In this document: positions 28,179 through 37,161 of the stretch, piece by piece
Position numbering within the stretch: the first letter of the stretch is position 1
Layout: each line of letters opens with the position of its first letter
Assembly: GCA_020252645.1 (NCBI GenBank)
Contig: JADCCN010000011.1
Span: 1-64,000, forward strand
DNA from: Methylobacterium sp.
GTDB taxonomy: Bacteria > Pseudomonadota > Alphaproteobacteria > Rhizobiales > Beijerinckiaceae
Length of the DNA stretch: 64,000 nt
Direction of reading: 5' to 3'
Position numbers and translations under genes: made by a program
The notes under the pieces: model-generated
Seen by the model: only the letters and a program-made list of their open reading frames with translations
What the model was told of the DNA's origin: nothing
Databases searched by the model: none

Positions 28179-29174
28179 GTCGCCCGCCACTTCCAGCATG
28201 ATCTTGCCGCGATGGGCGCTGGATTCCATGCGCTCCTGCGCGGCGCGGGCCTCCTTGAGCGGCAACACCGTGTCGATGCGCGGGCGGATCGCCCCCTTTT
28301 CCACCAGCGGCCAGATTTCGCGCAGAACCGCATCGACGATCTTCGCCTTCAGCGCCAGCGAGCGTGGCCGCAGGGTGGAGCCCGTGAAGGTGAGCCGCCG
28401 GATCATCAGGTGGCGGAAGTCGATCTCGGCCTTCGAACCCTTCAGGAAGGCGATCTGCACCAGCCGCCCCTCCACGGCGAGGCAGCGCAGGTTCCGCGCG
28501 ATGTAATCGCCGCCTACCATATCGAGAATCACATCCACGCCCTGCTGGTGGGTGGCGGCGAGCGTTTCCGCCACGAAATCCTGCTCGGTGTAATCGAGCG
28601 CGAGATCCGCACCCAATTCGCGGCAGAAGGCGAGCTTTTCCGGGCCCCTTGCAGTGGAAATCACGCGTGCACCGAGCGCCTTCGCCATCTGGATGGCGAT
28701 GGAGCCGATGCCGCTCGTGCCGCCATGCACGAGGAAGCTTTCACCTGCTGTGAGGCGCCCGCGCGTCACCACGTTATCATAGACCGTCAGCACGTTCTCC
28801 GGCAGGGCGGCGGCTTCCAAGAGCGAGAGGCCTTTGGGCACGGGCATGGCGAGCGGCGCATCGACCAGCGCATATTCCGCATAGCCACCGCCCGCGATGA
28901 GCGCGCAGAGCGCCGCGCCGACCGGCAGGCTCGCCCCTTCACCCGCCGCGACGACATGGCCGGCAATCTCGAGGCCCGGCACCTCCGGAGCGCCCGGCGG
29001 AGGCGGATAGCCGCCCGCGCGCTGCAGGCAATCCGGCCGGTTCACGCCGGCATAGGCGACCTTCACGAGAACCTGGCCGGGCCCCGGCTTCGGAACCGGC
29101 CCTTCCGCGACTGCGATCACCTCCGGCCCGCCCGCCTCCCGAAAACGGATTTCCTGCATGGTCATGGGGATCAT
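28176..29174 (-). CDS. NAD(P)H quinone oxidoreductase (zeta-crystallin/PIG3 type)
   Basis: A 332-residue medium-chain dehydrogenase without the catalytic zinc ligands. The N-terminal GroES-like domain carries VAYAGVNRPDCLQRAGGYPP. The Rossmann fold motif is LVHGGTSGIGSIAIQMAKAL (about 140-160), followed by STARGPEKLAFCRELGADLA. This matches the PIG3-type NADPH quinone oxidoreductases. Start is ATG 29174; ATGs at 29165 and 29159 also fit. The stop codon TAG is supplied by the composite repeat. Confidence 0.88.
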   Translation of the reverse strand: MIPMTMQEIRFREAGGPEVIAVAEGPVPKPGPGQVLVKVAYAGVNRPDCLQRAGGYPPPPGAPEVPGLEIAGHVVAAGEGASLPVGAALCALIAGGGYAEYALVDAPLAMPVPKGLSLLEAAALPENVLTVYDNVVTRGRLTAGESFLVHGGTSGIGSIAIQMAKALGARVISTARGPEKLAFCRELGADLALDYTEQDFVAETLAATHQQGVDVILDMVGGDYIARNLRCLAVEGRLVQIAFLKGSKAEIDFRHLMIRRLTFTGSTLRPRSLALKAKIVDAVLREIWPLVEKGAIRPRIDTVLPLKEARAAQERMESSAHRGKIMLEVAGD

Positions 29175-29278
29175 CGAAGGCTCCTGGGCCGAGTGGAGGG
29201 GTGAGGGCAATCCGCGGTTTCGCTCGCGGCGCATCCGCCTTACGATGTCGCCGCTCGTCTCGCCCAAATCAAGACCGG

Positions 29279-30730
29279 ATGACCACCATGCCTGCAGCCG
29301 ATCTCCTCTCGCAGCTCCGCGCCATCGTCGGCGAGAAGCATCTGCATGTTGCGGAGGAGGATCTCGCGCCATTCCTCGGGGAAACGCGCCGGCTCGCGAA
29401 GGGCACGGCCATCGCCGCCGTGGTGCCCGCGAACACGGCCGAGGTTTCTGCCGTGGTGAAGGCTTGCCATGCGGCGGGTGTCTCCTTCCTGGCGCAAGGC
29501 GGGAATACGGGTCTTGTCGGCGGCGGCGTGCCCCATGGCGGGGTGGTGATTTCGCTGAAGCGCCTGAAGTCCATCGCGCCGGTCGATGCCGTCAATGCCG
29601 CGATCACCGTGGAGGCGGGAGCCGTGCTCGCCGAAGTGCGGGAAGCGGCGCGCGAAGCGGGCTTCCTCTATCCGCTCTCGCTCGCCTCGGATGGCTCCTG
29701 CACCATCGGCGGGAACATCGCGTCCAATGCCGGCGGCACGGCCGTCCTGCGCTACGGCAACACGCGCGATCTCGTGCTGGGCCTCGAGGTGGTGCTTCCC
29801 GATGGCGCGATCTGGAACGGACTCTCGGCGCTCCGCAAGGACAATGCGGGCTATGATCTGAAGCACCTCTTCATCGGCTCGGAGGGCACGCTGGGCATCG
29901 TCACGAAAGCCGTGCTGAAGCTCTTCCCGCTGCCGAAAGCGCGTGCCACGGCCTTCATCGGCGCGGCGGGACCAACAGAGATCGTCGCCTTCTTCACCCG
30001 GCTTCGCCAGCGCGCGGGCGACCGCCTCACGACTTTCGAGATCATCCCGCGCTTCGGGCTGGAAATCGTGGTGCGCCATGCGCCGGGCGCGCGCGATCCC
30101 CTCGCGGCGCGGCACGCATTCTACGCCCTCGTCGAACTCACGAGCCCCGAGCCGAACGCCGATCTCGAAGCGCTGCTCCTCGAAGTGCTCGAGCCTGCGC
30201 TGGAGAGGGGCGAGATCGAGGATGCGACCGTCGCCGCGAGCGACACGCAGGCTGCAGCTTTCTGGCAAATGCGCGAGGCGTTGTCGGAATACCAGAGGCA
30301 CGAAGGGGCCTCGATCAAGCACGATGTCTCGGTGCCGATCAGCCGCGTCGCGGATTTCCTGATCGAGGCGAGTGCGGCCTGCGAGGCCGAAATGCCGGGG
30401 TTGCGCGTCTGCGCCTTCGGGCATATCGGCGACGGGAACATCCATTTCAACCTCAGCCAGCCGGTCGGCATGGAATCGAAGGCGTTCCTTGGCGAGTGGC
30501 ACCGCTTCAACCGAATCGTGCATGACGCGGTTGCGAAGCGCGGCGGGTCCATCGCGGCGGAGCACGGCGTGGGGCTCTTCAAGCGCGACGAACTCCCGCA
30601 TTACAAGGACCCGGTAGCGCTGAAGCTGATGGAAACGCTGAAGCGCGCGCTCGACCCCGGGAACCGGCTCAACCCCGGCAAGGTCATCGCGCTCGGCCAT
30701 GACCTGCCGGAATTCAAGCCCGGGGCTTAA
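29279..30730 (+). CDS. FAD-linked D-2-hydroxyacid dehydrogenase (GlcD/D2HGDH-like)
   Basis: A 483-residue flavoenzyme with a PCMH-type FAD-binding domain (GVSFLAQGGNTGLVGGGVPH at about 65-85, DGSCTIGGNIASNAGGTAVL at about 138-158). The C-terminal domain ends AAEHGVGLFKRDELPHYKD and LDPGNRLNPGKVI, with the metal-binding GHIGDGNIHFNL motif. The order and motifs fit D-2-hydroxyglutarate or D-lactate/glycolate-type dehydrogenases. ATG 29279 or 29288 are possible starts. The stop overlaps the convergent permease stop by three bases. Confidence 0.88.
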   Translation: MTTMPAADLLSQLRAIVGEKHLHVAEEDLAPFLGETRRLAKGTAIAAVVPANTAEVSAVVKACHAAGVSFLAQGGNTGLVGGGVPHGGVVISLKRLKSIAPVDAVNAAITVEAGAVLAEVREAAREAGFLYPLSLASDGSCTIGGNIASNAGGTAVLRYGNTRDLVLGLEVVLPDGAIWNGLSALRKDNAGYDLKHLFIGSEGTLGIVTKAVLKLFPLPKARATAFIGAAGPTEIVAFFTRLRQRAGDRLTTFEIIPRFGLEIVVRHAPGARDPLAARHAFYALVELTSPEPNADLEALLLEVLEPALERGEIEDATVAASDTQAAAFWQMREALSEYQRHEGASIKHDVSVPISRVADFLIEASAACEAEMPGLRVCAFGHIGDGNIHFNLSQPVGMESKAFLGEWHRFNRIVHDAVAKRGGSIAAEHGVGLFKRDELPHYKDPVALKLMETLKRALDPGNRLNPGKVIALGHDLPEFKPGA

Positions 30731-31497
30731 TTCGCCGCGAAGCCCGAGCGCTGCGCCCAGCCGGTCATGCGCTTCTCGATCCAGGCCGTGACGGCATACA
30801 TCGCGACGCCGAGCACCGCGAGCGCGATGAGCGAGGCGAAGAGCAGTGGCACGTTGAAATCCGCGCTCGCGCGCGCCATCAGGTTGCCGATCCCGTATTT
30901 CGAGGCGTTGTATTCGGCGATCACCGAGCCGACATAGGCCAGCGTGATCGCGACCTTCAGGGAGCCGAAGAAATAGGGCATCGAGCGCGGAAGGCCGACC
31001 TTGGTCATGATGTCGTATTTCGATGCGCCCAGGGCCTTGAGCACGTCCTCCGTTTCCGGTTCGATGGTCGCGAGGCCCGTCGCCACGTTCACGACGATCG
31101 GGAAGAACGAGATCAGAAAGGCAGTCAGAACCGCGGGCATCCAGCCCACGCCGAACCAGATGACGAGGATCGGCACCACCGCGACCTTCGGAATGGCATT
31201 GAAGCCCACAAGCAGCGGATAGGTTCCGGCATGGACAATGCGCGATGAGCCGAGCAGCAGCCCCATCCCCAGCCCGAACACCACGGCGATCGCAAAGCCG
31301 GCCAAGGTCATCCAGAGCGTGTGGAAGGAGTGGAACGACAGCTGCGTGCGGTATTCCCACATCGCTTTCGCCACCGAGAGCGGCGTCGGCAGAACGAAGC
31401 TCGAGACATGGAAGACGCGGCAACCCACTTCCCACAGCAGGAAGAAGCCGATGGTGAACACCCAGGGTGCGAGCGCGATTTTCTGCTTCTGAGTCAT
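30727..31497 (-). CDS. ABC transporter permease, SsuC/TauC/ThiX-like
   Basis: A 256-residue inner-membrane permease. It has the BPD_transp_1 fold and the EAA loop EDVLKALGASKYDIMTKVGL; LPTPLSVAKAMWEY sits in the first periplasmic region. ATG 31497 is preferred, since the 12 upstream in-frame codons overlap repeat copy G and make no family sense. It is the last gene of a three-gene importer with the ATPase and an NMT1-type binding protein. Confidence 0.9.
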   Translation of the reverse strand: MTQKQKIALAPWVFTIGFFLLWEVGCRVFHVSSFVLPTPLSVAKAMWEYRTQLSFHSFHTLWMTLAGFAIAVVFGLGMGLLLGSSRIVHAGTYPLLVGFNAIPKVAVVPILVIWFGVGWMPAVLTAFLISFFPIVVNVATGLATIEPETEDVLKALGASKYDIMTKVGLPRSMPYFFGSLKVAITLAYVGSVIAEYNASKYGIGNLMARASADFNVPLLFASLIALAVLGVAMYAVTAWIEKRMTGWAQRSGFAAN

Positions 31498-31514
31498 GGA
31501 CTTGTTCTCATTTT

Positions 31515-31562
31515 GCGCATGGCTTTCTCGCAAAACCGGTGACCACTTTTGCGCGACATGCT
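31515..31562. repeat. GCATG-family repeat, copy G, inside an ABC transporter operon
   Basis: GCGCATGGCTTTCTCGCAAA, then ACCGGTGACCACTTTTGCGC and GACATGCTC. It keeps AAAACCGG and the CCACTTTT block, with stem GCGCA.../...TGCGC-type ends. It fills the 72-base gap between the ATPase and permease genes. Confidence 0.75.
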
Positions 31563-31569
31563 CACCCCC

Positions 31570-32361
31570 TCAATGCACGCCGCGCGCTTCGCGGATATGC
31601 CCGCGCAGCTCATGCACGATTTCCGCGAATTCCGCCGAGAAGGTCACGTCGAGATCCCGCGGACGGGGCAGATCCACCTCGCGCTCGGCGACGATGCGAC
31701 CCGGACGCGCGCTCATGCAGAAGACGCGATCGGCGAGGAACACCGCCTCGCGCAGATCATGCGTCACCAGGATGACCGTGAATTTCTTCGCGGCGTGGAG
31801 ATCGCGGATCACGCACCACAATTCCTCGCGGGTGAAGGCATCAAGCGCGGCGAAGGGTTCGTCGAGCATCAGCAGGCGCGGCTCGTGGATCAGCGCGCGG
31901 CAGAGCGAGGCGCGCTGCTGCATGCCGCCGGAGAGCTGCCAGGGAAAGCGCGAGCCGAACCCTTTCAGCCCAACCTGCGCAAGCAGCGCCTCGGCTTTCT
32001 CGACATAGGCCGCCTTTTCCCGCCGAAGGCGCGAACGATGCGGCTCCACGATTTCGAGCGGCAGCAGCACGTTATCGAGCGTGGTGCGCCAGGGCAGCAT
32101 CACCGGGTTCTGGAAGGCCATGCCGGCCATCTTCACCGGGCGCGTCACCTTCTCGCCGCCCACCACCACGCTGCCGGCGCGCGGGAATTGCAGGCCGGTG
32201 GCCAGTTTCATCAGGGTGGATTTTCCACAGCCCGAGGGGCCGACCACCGCGGCGAATTCCCCTTCCTTCACCGCGATGGTCAGATCCTCGACGGCGAGAA
32301 CGCCGCCTTCGCCGCCATAGACATGCTGGACATGATCCAGCCGGACGAATGCGTCGCTCAC
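31570..32361 (-). CDS. ABC transporter ATP-binding protein, SsuB/TauB-like
   Basis: A 263-residue ATPase with Walker A GPSGCGKST (about 40-48), Q-loop FQNPVMLPWRT, signature LSGGMQQRASLCRAL and Walker B LLMLDEPFAALDAFT. The H-loop is LVTHDLREAVFLADR. The PWRT Q-loop and sequence style are those of nitrate/sulfonate/taurine/pyrimidine-type importers. It energises the downstream permease. Confidence 0.93.
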   Translation of the reverse strand: MSDAFVRLDHVQHVYGGEGGVLAVEDLTIAVKEGEFAAVVGPSGCGKSTLMKLATGLQFPRAGSVVVGGEKVTRPVKMAGMAFQNPVMLPWRTTLDNVLLPLEIVEPHRSRLRREKAAYVEKAEALLAQVGLKGFGSRFPWQLSGGMQQRASLCRALIHEPRLLMLDEPFAALDAFTREELWCVIRDLHAAKKFTVILVTHDLREAVFLADRVFCMSARPGRIVAEREVDLPRPRDLDVTFSAEFAEIVHELRGHIREARGVH

Positions 32362-32387
32362 GCGCGAACCCCTTGCCTTGTGGTTGT

Positions 32388-33419
32388 TCAGTCGATCTTG
32401 CGATCGGCGGCCGGCGGCAGGAATTCGGCGCTGAACACATCCGCCATCTTCGGCCGGTTCTTGAAGGGCGCGGTGAGCGCGATCTGGTCGAGCGCTTTCT
32501 CGAAGCGCTCGGGGATGACCGCGCCCATGCCGTCCCGCTTCACGGTCGGGGTGAGAATATTCTGCTCGATCAGCATCTTGAGACGATCGAGTTCCACTTC
32601 CTGCTTCGCCACGTCATTGCGCTTCAGCACGGCTGCCGCACCCGCCGCCGGGTCCTTGATCACATCGCGCCAGGCCTTGATGAAGGCGCGCAGGAACTTG
32701 CGGATCGCCTCCGGGTTCTCGGCCAGCAGCTTCGGCGAGGCCATGATGGCATTCCCGTAGAGCTCCACGCCGTAATCGCTCATCAGCATGTTCACGATGT
32801 CGCTCTCGGGCACGCCGCGCGCCTTGAGATTGATGACCGAGGAAATCGAGAAGCCGAACACGGCATCCACCTCACCGGTGGCGAGCATCGGCTCGCGCAC
32901 GGGGAAGCCGACATTCTCGAACTTCATGGTGCTCTGGTCGATGTTGTTCACCGCGCGCATGATCGGCCATTGCGCAAAGGCCGCATCCGTCGCCGGCGCA
33001 CCGAACTTCTTGCCGTTGAGGCTCTTGAGATCGGTGGTGATGCCCTTCGACTTGCGCCCGATGATCGCGAAGGGCGGGCGGTCATAGACCATCATCACCG
33101 CCTTCAGGTTCACGGAAGGGTTCTCGTCGCGGAAGCGGATCAGCGAGTTGATGTCCCCGAAGCCGAGATCATAGGTGTTGGAGGCGACGCGCGGGATCGC
33201 CTCGCGCGAGCCGTTGCCGGTATCAACCGTCACATCGAGCCCTTCGGCGGCAAAATAGCCCCTGTCGACGGCGATCAGGAAGGGTGCCGAAGGGCCTTCG
33301 AAGCGCCAGTCCAGCGTCAGGCGGAGCTTGGTCGGAGCCTGCGCCAGGGCAGGCGACATCGCGGCCAGACCAGCCATTGCCAAGCCGAGAACAGTGCCAC
33401 GGCGGGAAATCTCAAACAC
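32388..33419 (-). CDS. NMT1/THI5-like ABC substrate-binding protein
   Basis: A 343-residue periplasmic protein. Start GTG 33419 has GGAGAG six bases upstream and yields a Tat-like signal (EISRRGTVLGLAMAGLAAMS, cleavage near ALA-QA). The mature part KLRLTLDWRFEGPSAPFLIA with VDRGYFAAEGLDVTVD is the NMT1/THI5 (ThiY/SsuA) fold. No TPP riboswitch-like sequence is visible upstream. Given the adjacent xdh and deaminase genes, a purine or pyrimidine-type base is a plausible ligand, but sulfonates or thiamin precursors cannot be excluded. Confidence 0.88.
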   Translation of the reverse strand: MFEISRRGTVLGLAMAGLAAMSPALAQAPTKLRLTLDWRFEGPSAPFLIAVDRGYFAAEGLDVTVDTGNGSREAIPRVASNTYDLGFGDINSLIRFRDENPSVNLKAVMMVYDRPPFAIIGRKSKGITTDLKSLNGKKFGAPATDAAFAQWPIMRAVNNIDQSTMKFENVGFPVREPMLATGEVDAVFGFSISSVINLKARGVPESDIVNMLMSDYGVELYGNAIMASPKLLAENPEAIRKFLRAFIKAWRDVIKDPAAGAAAVLKRNDVAKQEVELDRLKMLIEQNILTPTVKRDGMGAVIPERFEKALDQIALTAPFKNRPKMADVFSAEFLPPAADRKID

Positions 33420-33600
33420 GGGGGCTCTCCTCTGTTGCTCTTTTCGGCGTCTGGCCCGTCCTGTGGCGTTCCAGGCGCGAAGTTCCTTCCTGACAGCAAG
33501 CCCCATGCCGGGCTGCAGCGCAAGCACCTGGCACGATTGAGGCGTGTCATGCACAGAAATTGGTCGGATTGCCGAAACGGCCAGCGTTGCGCCTCCCCGT

Positions 33601-34086
33601 TCAATAGGGAATGCGATCCGCCTTCTTCAGCCAGTCGGCGAACACCGCCGTGGCTTCCATGCTCGGCCGATGCTCGGTCGGCAGCAGGCGCGCCTCGATG
33701 GGCTTGGGGATCTCGTCGTAGATCAGGGCGTCATCGAAGCCGATGGCCGCCGCATCCGCCCGCGAATTGGCGAAGATCAGCCGGTCGAGCCGCGCCCAGT
33801 AGATTGCGCCGAGGCACATCGGGCAGGGCTCGCAGGAGGAATAGATCACATGGCCGGAGAGATCGAAGGTGCCGAGCGCCACGCAGGCCCGGCGGATCGC
33901 CACCACCTCGGCATGCGCGGTGGGGTCATTGCCGGAGGTCACGCCGTTCCAGCCCTCGGCGATGACGCGGCCATCCTTCGTGGCGATCACCGCGCCAAAG
34001 GGCCCGCCCGCGCCGGCTTCCATGTGCGCGCGCGAAAGTTTCACCGCGCGGGCCAGCAGCGCTTCATCATCGGGCGGAACGGACAT
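33601..34086 (-). CDS. Nucleoside/base deaminase, guanine deaminase-like
   Basis: 161 residues from ATG 34086. The cytidine-deaminase fold has the zinc site H58-A-E60 (PTAHAEVVAIRRAC) and C88-PM-C91 (SSCEPCPMC), with E60 as proton shuttle. The sequence resembles guanine deaminases of the GuaD/CDA type (SRADAAAIGFDDALIYDEI). It overlaps the 3' end of xdhC by 20 bases, supporting a guanine to xanthine to urate route with xanthine dehydrogenase. Confidence 0.88.
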   Translation of the reverse strand: MSVPPDDEALLARAVKLSRAHMEAGAGGPFGAVIATKDGRVIAEGWNGVTSGNDPTAHAEVVAIRRACVALGTFDLSGHVIYSSCEPCPMCLGAIYWARLDRLIFANSRADAAAIGFDDALIYDEIPKPIEARLLPTEHRPSMEATAVFADWLKKADRIPY

Positions 34087-34858
34087 GAAGACCTCGTGAG
34101 ACGTCACGGCTCGCAGCCGCCTTTGCTCTCTCCTGCAAGAGTTGCACCGCAACCCCCGCCGCGATGAATGCCGGCTCTTTCGAGCCGAGATCCTTGAAGC
34201 CGATGGGGCAGGTCAGGCGCTTCAGCGCATCTTCCGCATGGCCCATCGCGCGGAGCTGGCTCAGGAACCGCGCACGCTTCGTCTCCGAGCCGATCACGCC
34301 TACGAAGGGCAGGTCGTCGCGCCGCAAGGCCGCATCGCAGAGTGCGAGATCCAGAGCGTGGCTATGGGTGAGGATCAGCGCCAGCGAACCCGCTCCCGCG
34401 CTCGCGATTTCCGTCACCGGTTCGGCGGGGGCGACGGGCGTCGCGTGGGGCGGAAAGGCCTGAGGAAAGGCGTTCGGGCGCGGGTCGATCCAGCGCACAT
34501 CGAAGGGCAGGGGCGCGAGCGCCAGCACCAGCGCGCGGCCGACATGCCCCGCGCCGAAAAGCAGAACGGGCGTCGCCTCCGGCTTCTCCAGCCGGGCCTC
34601 GTCTTCCACGCGCTCGAAGGACAAGGTGACGCGTCCGCCGCAGCATTGGCCGAGATCGGGGCCGAGCGCGAAGCGCATCGCGCGCCGCATCTCGCCGGAT
34701 TGCAGGAGGCGCTGCGCCTCGGCGAGCGCCTGCCATTCGAGCACGCCGCCGCCGATCGTGCCGGTGAAACGGCCTTCGGCGTCGACCAGCATCGCCGCCC
34801 CCACCTCGCGCGGGGTGGAGCCATGTGCCTCCGCGATGGTGATGCGCACGCGGCTCAT
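34067..34858 (-). CDS. xdhC: Xanthine dehydrogenase accessory protein XdhC
   Basis: A 263-residue XdhC, which binds molybdenum cofactor, promotes its sulfuration and inserts it into XdhB. The N-terminal motif is GSTPREVGAAMLV, the cofactor-binding GQCCGG is at 70-75, and a Rossmann-like domain (VLLFGAGHVGRALVLALAPL) follows. The ATG overlaps the xdhB stop (ATGA). Confidence 0.94.
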   Translation of the reverse strand: MSRVRITIAEAHGSTPREVGAAMLVDAEGRFTGTIGGGVLEWQALAEAQRLLQSGEMRRAMRFALGPDLGQCCGGRVTLSFERVEDEARLEKPEATPVLLFGAGHVGRALVLALAPLPFDVRWIDPRPNAFPQAFPPHATPVAPAEPVTEIASAGAGSLALILTHSHALDLALCDAALRRDDLPFVGVIGSETKRARFLSQLRAMGHAEDALKRLTCPIGFKDLGSKEPAFIAAGVAVQLLQERAKAAASRDVSRGLHVRSAR

Positions 34859-37161
34859 GCGAGGCCCTTCTGCGCATCGCAGGCGTCGAGAATGGCTTCG
34901 GGCGTTGCCGGCGCCCGCAAGCTCACCGGCTTGCCCGGCAAGAGCGAATGCACCGCATCGGCAATGGCCGAGAAGACGGAGATTGCGAGCATGACGGGCG
35001 GCTCACCCACCGCCTTCGAGCGGTGGATCGCATCCTCGCGATTGGGCTCCTGCCAGAGGCTCACGCGCAGATCGGCCGGAACATCCGAGGCGACGGGGAT
35101 CTTGTAGGTCGAGGGTGCGTGGGTCCTGAGCCGCCCCTCGGCATCGAAGACGAGTTCCTCGGTCGTGAGCCAGCCCAGCCCCTGCACGAAGCCGCCCTCG
35201 ATCTGGCCGACATCGATGGCCGGGTTCAGCGAGCGCCCGCAATCATGGAGGATGTCGGCGCGCGAGAGTTTCATCTCGCCGGTCATGGTGTCGATGATGA
35301 CCTCGGAGCATGCCGCGCCATAGGCGAAATAAAAGAAGGGGCGCCCGGTTTTCGTGTTGCGATCCCAGGTGATGCCGGGCGTGGAATAATAGCCGGTGGA
35401 GGAGAGCGCGATGCGCTCGAGCACACAGGCTTTCGCCAGCGCGCCGAAAGCGATTTCCTGCCCGTTGCCCCTCGCGAAACCGCCGGAAAAGGCGATATCC
35501 CCGGCGGAACAACCGAAACGCCGCGCGGCTTCCGCCGCCATCCGATCCCGGATCGTCTGCGCTGCGATCTTTGCTGCCATGCCGTTGAGATCGGAGCCCG
35601 AGGAGGCTGCGGTCGGCCCGGTATTCGGCACTTTCGCGGTGTTGGTCGCGGTGATCTTCACGCGCTCGAGGCCGATGCCGAAGACATCCGCCACCACCTG
35701 CGCCACTTTCACATAGAGGCCCTGGCCCATCTCGGTGCCGCCGTGATTGAGCATCACCGAGCCATCGGAATAGACATGCACCAGCGCGCCCGCCTGGTTC
35801 AGATGCTTCAGCGTGAAGGAGATGCCGAACTTCACCGGCGTCAGCGCGAGGCCCTTCTTCAGGATCGGCGAATGCGCGTTGAAATGGGCGATTTCCTGCC
35901 GCCTCGCCCAATAATCGCTGCTTTCTTCCAGCCGTTCCACCAGCGGCAGCAGCGTCTCGATATCGAAGACCGTCATGCCATAGGGCGTGACGTCGCGTCC
36001 CGGCCGGTAGAAATTCGCCTTGCGGATATCGAGGGGATCGCGGCCAAGGCGATGCGCGATCGCATCCATCACCGCCTCGATGCCCAGCATGCCTTGCGGG
36101 CCGCCAAAGCCACGGAAGGCGGTATTCGAGACCGTGTTGGTTTTCAAACGCCGCGAGGCAATCTGCGCCTCGGGCAGGAAATAGGCATTGTCGGAATGGA
36201 ACATCGCCCGATCCACCACGCCGATCGTGAGATCGGCCGAATAGCCGCAACGCGCATCGAGTTGCAGGTCGATGGCCTGGATATGCCCCTCCGCATCGAA
36301 GCCGACATCGTAGCGCGTGAGGAAATCGTGCCTCTTGCCGGTGAGCACGAAATCATCGTCGCGGTCGAGCCGCAGCTTGCACGGCCGGCCCGTGAGACGA
36401 GCGGCAAGCGCGGCGATGCCGGCGAACTGGCTCGCCTGGCTTTCCTTGCCGCCGAAGCCGCCGCCCATGCGCCGGCATTCGATGGTGATGTTGTGATCCG
36501 CCACGCCCAGCACGCGCGCCACGATATGCTGCACTTCGCTGGGGTGCTGGGTGGAGGAATGCACGAGCATCTCCTCGCCCTCGCCGGGAAGTGCCAAAGC
36601 GGCCTGCCCCTCGAGATAGAAATGCTCCTGCCCGCCAATCTCGATCTGGCCCGAAAGGCGCATCGGCGAGGCATTCATTGCATCCGCCACGCGCGGATTT
36701 TCCCAGGCGTAATCCGGCAGCACACGCCCGCCTTCCTGCCTCGCATCCTCCACTGAAACGGCGGGGTTCTCCGCGAGAATCTCCATCCGTGCGAGCCGCG
36801 CCGCGATGCGCGCGGCTTTCCGGCTCGTGGCGACCACCGCGAAGACCGCCTGCCCGTGGAAGGCAATCTCCTCGGTTGCGAGCATCGGTTCGTCGCCGAG
36901 ATGGGGCGAGGTGTCGTTCCTGCCGGGCGCATCATGCCCGGTGATCACGCGCACCACGCCCTCGCTGGCCTCCACCTCCGAGAGGTCGAGCGTCACCAGT
37001 CGCCCGCGCGCCCTGGGCGAGAGGCCCAAGGCGATGTGAAGGGTGCCGGCGGGTTCGGGGATATCGTCAATATAGGTCGCGTTTCCCGTCACATGCAGGC
37101 GCGCGCTGTCATGGGGCAGGGAATCGTGCACCACGGCGAGGGTTTCCGGCTCAGCCTGCAT
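34855..37161 (-). CDS. xdhB: Xanthine dehydrogenase molybdopterin-binding subunit
   Basis: A 768-residue large subunit holding the molybdenum cofactor. Segments include GNATYIDDIPEPAGTLHIAL, RMGGGFGGKESQ, the catalytic-loop GGTEMGQGLYVKVAQV, and SKAVGEPPVMLAIS with the conserved catalytic Glu near the C-terminus. ATG 37161 overlaps the xdhA stop by 11 bases. It oxidises hypoxanthine/xanthine to urate, passing electrons to XdhA. Confidence 0.95.
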   Translation of the reverse strand: MQAEPETLAVVHDSLPHDSARLHVTGNATYIDDIPEPAGTLHIALGLSPRARGRLVTLDLSEVEASEGVVRVITGHDAPGRNDTSPHLGDEPMLATEEIAFHGQAVFAVVATSRKAARIAARLARMEILAENPAVSVEDARQEGGRVLPDYAWENPRVADAMNASPMRLSGQIEIGGQEHFYLEGQAALALPGEGEEMLVHSSTQHPSEVQHIVARVLGVADHNITIECRRMGGGFGGKESQASQFAGIAALAARLTGRPCKLRLDRDDDFVLTGKRHDFLTRYDVGFDAEGHIQAIDLQLDARCGYSADLTIGVVDRAMFHSDNAYFLPEAQIASRRLKTNTVSNTAFRGFGGPQGMLGIEAVMDAIAHRLGRDPLDIRKANFYRPGRDVTPYGMTVFDIETLLPLVERLEESSDYWARRQEIAHFNAHSPILKKGLALTPVKFGISFTLKHLNQAGALVHVYSDGSVMLNHGGTEMGQGLYVKVAQVVADVFGIGLERVKITATNTAKVPNTGPTAASSGSDLNGMAAKIAAQTIRDRMAAEAARRFGCSAGDIAFSGGFARGNGQEIAFGALAKACVLERIALSSTGYYSTPGITWDRNTKTGRPFFYFAYGAACSEVIIDTMTGEMKLSRADILHDCGRSLNPAIDVGQIEGGFVQGLGWLTTEELVFDAEGRLRTHAPSTYKIPVASDVPADLRVSLWQEPNREDAIHRSKAVGEPPVMLAISVFSAIADAVHSLLPGKPVSLRAPATPEAILDACDAQKGLA

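Noticed and set aside
33420-33600. Thiamin pyrophosphate riboswitch upstream of the NMT1-like binding protein
   Set aside because: The conserved CUGAGA and ACCUGA elements of the thi-box are not present on the relevant strand.
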